Below, in pieces: positions 1-10,900 of a DNA stretch of 21,301 bases. Origin of the DNA: Strongylocentrotus pallidus (taxonomy: Eukaryota > Echinodermata > Echinoidea > Camarodonta > Strongylocentrotidae); contig JARBES010000114.1 in the NCBI GenBank assembly GCA_030265145.1, forward strand, positions 21,551,244-21,572,544. The letters are read 5' to 3'. The notes beneath the pieces are model-generated. The model did not search any database. It was given only the letters and a program-made list of their open reading frames with translations, and had not been told where the DNA came from. Each line of letters starts with the position of its first letter. The first letter of the stretch is position 1. The position numbers were made by a program, and so were the translations under genes.

Positions 1-502
1 AAGATTTAATGTTTGTTTGTTTGTTTATTTTAATTTTAACACGGTGGCATACTTCAGCCAAAGGCTGTTCTTCAGCAAGACCTTGCATATAATAATGATA
101 ATATTCTGTGTTTATATAGCGCTCAATACATCGATCCAACGATGTGCTTTAGAAACATACATTATAGATTAACATGATTTACATGTAGGTTAGAAGGCGA
201 AAATCCAAACGAGCCCTAATTTAGAAAAAGAATACGAACAGAAAAAAATATATAAAGAATATATATATATATTTTTTTTAAATAGAAGAAAAACAAATCA
301 GTTGTTTTTGTTTGCTATTTAAAGTCACACATGATATTACATCAATGCTTTTGTGGACTGTAACCTGTATATTTACAGTAGCTCATAGTATTTGATTTAA
401 TAGCTTGATTATGAAACAAATGGTATGAAACATAGAGGATAAGATAAATGCTTTGAGATTTTTAGTAATCAGAATCTATTTCTGTTTTTATTTCTCTTGT
501 AG
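1..502. other. Intron upstream of first visible exon
   Basis: A (GTTT)n run lies at 11-26. At about 88-165 is an (AAT)n/tttatatagcgctcaat tract of the TATAGCGC retroposon family with gatgtgcttt at its end. The rest is AT-rich with no exon. Confidence 0.6.
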
Positions 503-529
503 GGTACTCCTGGCCTACCTGGTGTAAAG
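503..529 (+). CDS. Collagen exon 1 of window (27 nt)
   Basis: Acceptor tttctcttgtag and donor gtattt flank 27 nt encoding GTPGLPGVK, three perfect Gly-X-Y triplets in phase 0. It is the first exon visible; the gene clearly begins upstream because no start codon, signal anchor or promoter precedes it in frame. Confidence 0.85.
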
Positions 530-3500
530 GTATTTTGATGTTTTTATATTTTCATACTGGCATCTTTTGTTGTTGTATAGAATGATGATTATGAGAATAA
601 TGTTTTGTTGTACTAGCTGTTCCAATAATAATAATAATATTGAATATTGTGACAGGATTTTTTTTTCCTTCTCCATTATCTTTATAAAAAGAACATTACT
701 TTGACAAAAGTGGTCTTCTGAGTGAAAGAAAAATGTTTTATGTCTAAATAAAATTGCATATATTGTAACAAATATTTATTCAGAATCATTATGGAGTAAG
801 CAGAAAGCTGATTTATTTTATCTTTTTTTTTACAGGGTGAAAGAGGAGATGTTGGACAAGACGGACAAATGGTGAGAATAATATTAATCTTTACCAATAT
901 TATTTTTAAACACATGTAATACAAATTCATGATTGTCTTTTGTACCATTTTGACGTGAGCATTTTGTGAATCTTTTTAAAAACTTTTCCTGAAGAGGGAG
1001 AAGATAATAATAGTAATTGGATTTATATAGCACCTTTGCAGAGGATACAAGGTGCTTTCCCTGAGTCTAAGGACAAATTAAAAATTGTAGAGATTTCCCC
1101 CCCAATGTTTTTAGATACTAATTGCATGTTATTTTGTTTAATGTTGTAGGGTATTGAAGGACCTGAAGGACCATCTGGACTTACAGGAGCTATGGGAGAA
1201 CCTGGTCCTAAGGGAGATGCTGGTCCACAGGGAGAGAGAGGAGACCAGGGCATGGCTGGAATGCCTGGTTCCCCAGTCAACATTACCATGAGGGGACCAC
1301 CAGGTCTGTCAGAAGAGAGTCATATCAACTGTACTTTCGTCATGAAAGGTGAACCAGGATCTCCTGGTCCTTCTGGTCCTAGGGGAGATAGAGGAGATTC
1401 TGGACTAGCTGGAACTCCTGGACTCAACGTGAGTATTAGAGTATTCTATTTTGATCTATGTTATGTAAGGAGAACCAGGAATTCCTTGTTCAGTTGGTCC
1501 TAAGGGAGATAGACCTGGATTAGCTGGAGCTCCTGGAATTAATGGGATTATCAAAAGAATATGTTTTGATCTTTTTCATCTGAATTAGCTAGAGCCAGTG
1601 AATAATATCAGTATTTGTTGATTTTTCACATATTCGTCTTTTTTAACATTTAAAATAATTTTCTTTTTTGAAAGAAAAAGCTATCTTATGAAAATTCTGC
1701 TTTCATAGTAAGTTGAATACGTTATCATAATGATCACACAGCTGTTCCATATGAAGATTAATCATGGGTGCCCAGTGTTTAATGCCAAGCAGTAAATGTA
1801 TTATATTGACTTTTCATATCCATTGTTGGTACTATTTTATATACTATTTTATTTTAAAAATAATTATATCATCTGACCTTCATTTTGTTTCAGGGATTTG
1901 ATGGAATGAATGGGCAGAAAGGAGAACAAGGCTTGAATGGAACACACGGCATGCCAGTAAGAAACCACTTCATAATTCAATCTTGACTCTTCCTCAGTCA
2001 TTAACAACTTCACAATGATTGAACAGCTAGCTTTATCTTATTGCATACATATCCTGAATATTGTAGTGGTGGTTATTTTACCTGACTGCTAAGAAAGCAT
2101 AAATCATTGTTAGTAAACAACCAGAGGACCAATGGCTTAAGGTCCTATCCGAGAGACCTGGTAATGAGGATTAATGCCTTACCAAAGGGCACTAGAGCAT
2201 CGACTTGGTTTCTAACCCGGGTCACCGGATTACGAGACCACTGCTCTACCAACTGAGCTATTGTGATGTTTCTTTTGTGTTTATGCATGTGATATTGATT
2301 TTTGAAAAGAACATTCTCATTTTCATGTTGAAAACATTTATTGCTAAAATTAAGGTCCAATTGTTTTATTTCAGGGTGTGACTGGTCCCCAAGGTCCTCC
2401 TGGAGAAACAGGTTTAATGGTAAGATATACACCTCTCTATAGTGGTACAGTGAAACCTGTATATAAAGACCGCTCAGTTGAGAAAGGCAGCCTTTAAAGG
2501 CACGTGTAATGACTGGATAAAAAGATGAACAATTCTATAGTGGTCAAAGTTAAACCTGTATATGAAAATCACTGAAAAAGGTGGCCTTTACAGGCAGGTA
2601 TACTTGTTGGATGAACAAGTACAATCTGTCTATAGTGGTACAGTGAAACCTGTCTATAAAGACCACTGAGAAAGGTGGTCTTTATAGACAGGTACAATGT
2701 ATACTTGTTTAATGGAAAGATATACACCTCTCTATAATGGTACGGTGAAACCTGTATATAGAGACCGCTCAGTTGAGAAAGGCAGCCTTTAAAGGCAGGT
2801 ATAATGACAGGATAAAAAGATGAACAATTCTATAGTGGTCATAGTGAAACCCTTCTAAAAAGACCACTCAAGTTGAGAAAGGTGGTTTCTATTGGCAGGT
2901 ATAATGGTTGGATAATAAGAATAAAAACCTGTCTGTATTTTATACAGTGAAACCTGTATATAAAAACCACTCAACTTGAGAAAGGTGGCCTCAGACACAG
3001 TGACATGCTAAGATGGGATGTTACATGGACATGAGTATTCCAAATATTTTCATAAGATATTATGTCATGAAGGAAAACAATAATAATTTTAATAATAAGT
3101 TCTTCTATAGCACATTTCAGGACCGTAGGCCGACACAATGCGCTCTACAAAGTGCAATTTACTACCAATTATAACACTTATCAAAAAGATAAGTTTCAAG
3201 GGCTTTTTTGAAAACTTCGACGTCTGTAATGGAGCGTAGAGATAGTGGGAAAGCATTCTTAAGTTTTTGACCTCCACATACCAGTGCTCTGTGGCCATAG
3301 GTCTTAGTTGCTCCTGGATTGATGGTGAGAAGGTGTTGTGAAGATGATCATAGGCATCTTGGAAAAAAATTGTCTAATGGTAATATTTTACCTCCTTTTA
3401 TCCCCATCTTCTGTTTCTTGTTTTAGGGTCCTCAAAGTCCATCTGGTCCTCCTGGTTTCAATGGAACTGATGTGAGTAAGATATTCTTAGGATTACAGAG

Positions 3501-4736
3501 GAATTCCTCTGAGATAAACAGAGCTTAAATTTGTGAATAGGTACATGCCATGGGCAGGATCACTTATAAAAGTAGTAGGAGCATAAAGGTTTACAAAATA
3601 ATGTTCATGTAATGATGCTCATGGTGATCTAATATTTTCCTGGTGTTAACCTGTTGCATACTGATTTCTCGAACTCCCATAAGGTTTATGAAGTGACCAC
3701 ATGCTTCCATTGCAAAGTTGAGGCAATTGAAGAATTTTTTGTAGCTTATTGAACATTTCAACTGAGATTTCGCTCAACCTATCTTTTTAAAATGAATTGG
3801 AATCAAGCATACTTCTCTTCCTCTCAATTCTTAAATGTCTTTGCAAATTTCAAATATCCTCAGAGGAAACTTGGATAACTTAAGAACTGACTTATATTTA
3901 ACATATCATTTATAATAAAGGTATTTTAGCAAGATAGTGTGCAACTCGCCATGGAGTAAATGATCATTAATGTAATACTATTGAATACATTTATATACAG
4001 GGTATGATGGGATTGCCAGGTATTCAAGGTGAGATGGGTCTTCAAGGACTTACAGGTGAAAAGGTAAATACTATATTTATTCATCATGCAGGGTAAGGGA
4101 GAAGTCATATCTAATTCTGTTCAAATATTGGCCTAAGTGGGGCATCTTTAAAAAAAAAAGTGTTCCACATTGGTTAAAGCTTGTTCACTTAAACGAGTGT
4201 TCAACATTAGGACTGCTGTTGCATGCAGCTAATTTTTTCATACCCACTTTCCATTGAGTAAGTACACACTCAAAGAATATCTGCCATGGAAACAAAATAT
4301 GAAAAAAAAGCTTTTTCTAGTTTTCTTTCAGATTCAACATTAATATTTTGATAATGGTTAGCCTCTAATATTATATAAATATCTAATATTCTACATGTAT
4401 TTATCGCATTTATGCTTATTTCACTTTGCTGGAAGTGTAAATTTAGATGATGATCTCGTATTTTGTTTTTGTTTGTAGGGTTCTCCAGGAGATTATGGCT
4501 CACAAGGACTAAAAGGAGAACCCGGTCTAGAGGGAGTGCCGGGAGAAAGGGTAGGTCCTATTAAGAGACTAACTAGGAATCATCATGGTAGTCACTCATC
4601 ATATCATATTGTTGATTAGTCAGTATTGTTACTTCGTTGAGAGATGATAATAATAATATACCGTACTTATATAGCGCATATCACAATATGTCCCTATGCG
4701 CTAATATCTTTTGATAGAAATAATAAGTGACCACAG

Positions 4737-4805
<69 letters not shown>

Positions 4806-4923
4806 TATTTTTTTAACAATGATATTAGATTTTTATAGGTGCATTGGAAATATACCTTTTGTATGAATTTGAAGAGTGTGAAAGATTGCAATGTAGCAAG
4901 TGAGAAAGAAAAGAGAGTGAGAC

Positions 4924-4963
<40 letters not shown>

Positions 4964-7900
4964 CTATTCACAAGAGCTACATGTTTGCTACATGTACAAT
5001 ATTTCCTGAATGTAAATCCTTTCCCAAGATGTTTAAATCTTATTTGATCATTTGTCTTTACAGGGCTTACCTGGAGATAGAGCTGACAAAGGTGAAATGG
5101 GATTACAGGTATAGAAACATTTATTTTCATTTTTGGAAATACAAGTGCAACCAAAGTTGACAAGTTTTTGTTCTTATATTCTTTTGAATTGTTACTACCA
5201 GTAATATGTATAAATCAGTGTATAGATATGGCTGTTAGAAACAGACATACTTTATACTTTACAGGCTTTATGGCTTTTCTTTTGAATTACTTCTAGCCTT
5301 TATGAAATTCTCTGTCCGGTTCCAGATAAATATTAACATTATTCTGCCCCCCCCCCCCCCAAAAAAAAATGCCATATACTTTGTTTATATTTATGGATGA
5401 GTAAATTTTCTGCTGAGAACCAGAAGGGCATTCAGTCATACACCTCGACATAGAGTTAAGGCCATTCTCGCTCCAAATAGACGAAAGGTGCTTAGTCAGA
5501 AGACTGTCATTGAGATTATATGTCTTCATCCAGAAAATATTAAAATTACATTGTAATAAATGCACTTCATTAAGATATCATCTGTTCAAAGCCAGAAGGG
5601 CATTTACTCCTATAATACTTATACACAGACTTAACACCTTCAGGCACTCAACAGTTAGTTAATACATTCACATGTTCTTTTGATCCAGGGCGTCCAAGGA
5701 CCGGAGGGTTATAAGGGAGAGGTGGGTCCTGCTGGAGCTATAGGATTACCAGGGAGCCCAGGAGCTCATAGGGATTCAGGGATTAACACCTTTAAGTACT
5801 AAACAGTTAATACATTCACATGTTATTTTGATACAGGGCGTCCAAGGCCCAGAGGGTTCGAAGGGAGAGGTGGGTCCTGCAGGAGCTATAGGATTACCAG
5901 GGAGCCCAGGAGCTCATAGGGATTCAGGGATTAACACCTTTAAGTACTAAACAGTTAATACATTCACATGTTCTTTTGATACAGGGCGTCCAAGGCCCAG
6001 AGGGTTCTAAGGGAGAGGTGGGTCCTGCAGGAGCTATTGGATTACCAGGGAGCCCAGGAGCACAAGGGATCCAGGGAATGAAAGGAGACAAGGGGGAGTA
6101 TGGAGATCAAGGAATCCAGGGATTAAGTATTAAAGGAGACAGAGGAGATATGGGATTAGCAGGAGTAGCGGGTACAAAGGTAAGAGGAATAACGACATTT
6201 ATCTTGTTTGGTTAATGTCTTGGGAATTGTATTCAGGAAAGGACACATTGTTCGTAGCAGAACAATAATCTAACTTGTGTCTCTGTCTCTAAATTTGTAT
6301 GTTTACATGGAAAGATATTTATTAACACTATCATTTACTGTCCTTATGGCTAACGGTCTTATGACATTTTACTATAGGTATTGTGCATCTCTACTTTTAC
6401 TTATTCAATATGCTTTATGGTCTTCTTAATACCTTGATAAATCTCTTTCCCTTATGTGATATCTGATTTGTACACACATTGCTGATGATAGATGTTTGTA
6501 TTATAATTTTCATGAAATGATGGTGATGGTGATAGTAATGTTAACAACATTTTCACTGGATATGATAGTAATAATTCTATGTGGTATAGTATTCATTATG
6601 ACGATGAGTATGTCAATGATGATGATTATATTGATTGTATTGATAATCATGACAGTGAGATTTTTACGACCCTTGATCCAACAACAATTTTTTCACTCAA
6701 AACTTCTGAAACTACACCCAGCACTACACCTAATCCTAACCATACCACCTAAAACCCTGTTGTACCAAAATCCATAATCTTTAATCCCTAACAAATTAAA
6801 AGCCTGGGCAAAAGTGGGATCAGTAAAGATAGTGGTGATAAGGATGATGTTGATATTATATGTGTGCAAACTTCAGATCAAATGGAATGACGGTGGCAAT
6901 GAAGATAATGATGACATGGATAATGCTGAGATAAGATTGGTTTTGTGGTTTATTAACAGGGGCATAAAGGAGAAGAAGGTAGCTTTGGCAAACCTGGAAA
7001 GAAAGGGGAGCCAGGAGCAGGGGTATGTCTAATTATTTCCCCCTTTTCATTATAAGATTGAGTGATTTATGCTTGAAGAGATTAATTCCAAAAGCAGCTA
7101 AATCCATTTTGTAACTTGAAAGAAAAAAGAATTTGTTTACCAGATTTTGTACAGACACCTATGGCAAAGTGATGTTAGAAGGTGCATTTTTTCATCATTG
7201 CTCCCAAAATTTCGGTAAATACTTGTGTTGAAAGACGGGTACTGAAGTAAACAACGTTCTGATATTAATAACTCAATTTTCATCAAAAGTGGATTTAGCT
7301 CCTTTTGGAATTAAACTCTTCATTTTCATACTATTCAAAAGTTTGATGAACATCTATAGTTTGCCAAAATGGATATTCCAAAATTATTATTACATGATTT
7401 CTTTTTAATGATTTAACTTGAAGTCTGTAGGTGAATTGGTTTTATAACAATAGATTTATGATTCTATATTTGAAAAGGGTAAAGCATGAACATTATCTGG
7501 GAGATTTCTTTATTTGTGATATTTTGTTGCAAAGTGGAATAACTGCTTTAGACTTGCTGAAGGATTAGCTGACGAAGTAATGACTGAGAAGGCTAAGATG
7601 CATTGATGTTAAAACAGAATTGAGGTTGTTATTTGTGCAAGGCTAAAAACAAACTAGCAAACAACAACAATTATGGAAAGATATTATTCCATTACGTTTA
7701 ACATTATGTAACAAAAACAAAACTAAACTGGTAGTTCTCTAACTGTTTTAACTTCTTCCTCTTAACATGTGAATTGATATTAAACTAATATCTTTGTTAG
7801 ATCATAATTTATTCTCTTTCAACTCTCTTTCTCTTTTTCCTCTAACGTCTCTGTCTGTTCTACAGTCACCCGGTGCACCGGTTAGTATGGTTTACTTACA

Positions 7901-10900
7901 AAATCTTCAAAGTTCTAATTTTGTCTCTTTACAACTAATATTATTGTTGGTGATATTCATTGATCCATTTAAACTCACTGTTATCTCAAAGTGGTGTGGA
8001 GTAACCTCATATTTACACATTGAAATACTTTGAATTATATTCAAACAGCAGATATACAATTATGTTATTGGAAGAGTTATTCAACTTTGGTTTTGCACTT
8101 GAACCTGATAGATGAGAATTGCCATATACATTATTTGTTTTTCTTTTCAATTCAGTTTTTAACCCTTTCAGGACAGGTTTTATTTTTAGGGCTAAATTGA
8201 TCACATATTCTTCTTCAAATTGGCAATAATTATTTTTTAAATTTTATTGGTACAATGTTAGAATATAATGCAATGTCTCTGAAAACAAAATACACGGGCG
8301 AGAATGTTGACGAAAAGTTTTAAAAATTGCCAATTTTGATTAAAAAACACAATGATTTTTAATCTCTCAATGTCTTGCCAACTTCAGGATTTTAAAACTT
8401 ATTATCCTTTTTAAAATTCCTAGCATCAAATGCAACATAATTATGAAACAAAAATGAATGCAGTATGTGCAGGAAGATTTGCCCTTTCTATTTGTGTATC
8501 CGGTATTCTCTTTTAGGGCTCTGAATCAAGAGGTATTGAGCCGAATCACAAAATGTGGAATGGTTGTCGCAAAAGGGTTGAACAGTAATGCCATGAATGT
8601 TATGAGAAGATAATATTGCCTACATGCAGCTCCAAAGGTGACTTTTGATTGATGTAATTGTTACCCTTTTTGTCTAATTGAATATTCATAAAGTTTTGAT
8701 AATATAAATTGTTTTGATTCAGGGATTAAAAGGAGAACCTGGAGACCTTGGTATGAAAGGAGATATCGGAGACCCAGGCAGAAATGTGAGTTGATTATTG
8801 GTTTGGTTTCTTTGTCTGTTTGTTGGGTTTTTGTCCTAATTTGCATATGAGGGAAGGAAGGCTTGTGGGCCATGGACATCAAGTTGACCTGTTCCTTACC
8901 CAGGCCACCTGGTCAGGTGCTCAAGTGTCAAATTATCGTATTCATTCACTATGTACATTGTATATTTGTTCCTGATTTTGTTTCTTTGGAAAATGCCAAA
9001 TAAATAATAATAATAAAAGTTTTGAGAACATGAAATAGAAGTTGCATTTCTCAGTTAACAGAACATTCTCAGGTATGAATCTAGTGCCATTTCTGTTTGA
9101 TATCTTCCAGGGTTTACAAAGCTCTTTCGAAGCGCAAAGGGATGTTATATAATGTGATGTGCGATATACAAGAACCGAATATTATTATTATTATTATTAT
9201 GGTTTTATAGCAGACAGGGACTTAAACCATGCACCTTGTAATCTACAGTCTGATAAAATTGTTTATTTCATTTGATATTTTTCAGGGTTTACATGGTTTA
9301 ACAGGTCCAACTGGGGCACCTGGTCCTCAAGGAAGATATGTAAGTTAGATCGCCCGCTCATCAGTTGCTCTCATATCAATCAATCAATCAATCAATCATT
9401 TATTTATTTCATTTTCATAAAAATACAATCAAAGCAAATAAGCATGCATACAACAAAACAATGACAAATCAGAGTAATCGATATCATGGGGAACATGTTT
9501 AAATAAATGTGTCACTTTACAACTTATATAAAATGAAAAAGGAGAAATTTGATAAAGCCTATGATGGCTTTGTGAGACAAAGTTCCCAGTGAAATATACA
9601 ATTAAATATTATGGAGCATAAATTATACATCACAAGGATACAAACAAATACAATAAAAATTAGTAACTTATTGTGGAATAAAGGGATTCAGAAGATGAAA
9701 GATGGGGTGGATTTTTCAATGGTATACATGGTCAAGCAGGTCAATATATATACCAAGTAAATTATGATCAATATACAAGATCACAATGCATTTCCTTTCT
9801 TAGTAGTGCAGTTTTAAATCTTCTGAGCTACCATGCTGTACGACAATTAAATTAAATTTGAAGAGTGAAATGTTGATATAAAATGTTTTGTTTCATTGGT
9901 AAATGTAGGGCATTTTCTGTGGATATAAACCTCATTATGGTCCTGTACCTTGATGGCTTTATATAAACTGCCTGACATATTCACTTACTGTTAATGAAAT
10001 CAAAAGTCTGTGTCTAAAACTGATTTTTCTATTGAATTAAAATGTTTTTATTCTTTATTTCGGTTTGTATATTTTTTCTTTCTACCAGGGTGTTGCGGGG
10101 ACTAAAGGAAGTAGAGGAGATATGGTATGTATTAGGATATTCATCAACGTCATATTTGTCCTTTTTCATAAGTTTCAGCCCACAATACTGACAATGTCCA
10201 TCTCATGTCTTCTGACAACAGTTCTCAGGGTGACCTCAGATCGATATTTGTCCGTCTCGTGAGCTTGTAGCCTACTTACGAGGTGTTCCATGGTCATGTA
10301 CCATTATAGCATTCCTTCTTTTGCAATTAAACTGATTTTTGTTGTTGTGAGAATATCTTTTGCTCTCATATGTACTCTCCTAAATAGCAAAGTGGCCTAA
10401 AATAGGCTTAAACTGTCTAAAAATGTTGTGAAAAATAGTATTAGTGTAGTGGGCTTCCATGTTTCTGTATAAATAAGTGTGAAAGGTTGCCATCGTTCCA
10501 CACATGTACCTTTTTTCACCTCCTCTCCCCATTATCCATTCATTTACTTAAACCCATTCAGGACAAAATTTACTTTGGTGTTTAAAGGGATAGTTGAGTT
10601 CTATTTTCAGACCGCAAATGCCTTCAAAGTGCATGGCTTTTGCTCTTATTCTTATCTATGACATTTATAGTGCACTTTTAGAACCTTAAATTGCTATGAA
10701 GGTAATTTTAGACCCCAAAATGTGTGAAATTTAGCCAATACGATCATACCANNNNNNNNNNNNNNNNNNNNNNNNNNNNNNNNNNNNNNNNNNNNNNNNN
10801 NNNNNNNNNNNNNNNNNNNNNNNNNNNNNNNNNNNNNNNNNNNNNNNNNNNCTGCCAAACTTTGGTCATGTATGTATCTTGCAGAGCCAATGAACTGATT

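Larger units (their letters stand above)
5397..10575 (+). repeat. Exon cassette copy A
   Basis: From atgagtaaat at 5397 the sequence matches copy B (from 11107) through six exons and their introns, with scattered substitutions and indels, until about 10575 (copy B about 17760). The exons are 195, 63, 15, 63, 54 and 36 nt: 426 nt, 142 codons, all phase 0. Outside these limits the flanks of A and B do not resemble each other by eye. It lacks four insertions found in copy B and has two rather than five decoy acceptor units. Confidence 0.85.

Noticed and set aside
1023-1289. Minus-strand Pro/Ser/Gly-rich frame
   Set aside because: It is the antisense shadow of exon 3; Gly-X-Y coding gives proline-rich antisense frames.
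2200-2265. A tRNA gene on the minus strand
   Set aside because: A box is good but the B box is altered and the cloverleaf arms do not close; it continues into a SINE body.
2145-2432. Minus-strand open frame of 95 codons
   Set aside because: It runs across the tRNA-derived SINE and antisense to exon 5; no protein pattern of its own.
3089-3298. Minus-strand frame of 69 codons as a small gene
   Set aside because: It lies wholly in a dispersed TATAGCRC-type repeat and has no recognisable domain.
4825-5163. Frames on both strands over the GA microsatellite
   Set aside because: Residues are simple repeats (RE or LS); the plus-strand frame merely overlaps exon 9.
6496-6777. Met/Ile-rich plus-strand frame resembling a membrane protein
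   Set aside because: It comes from GAT/ATG-rich simple sequence inside an intron; the counterpart in copy B does not keep the frame.
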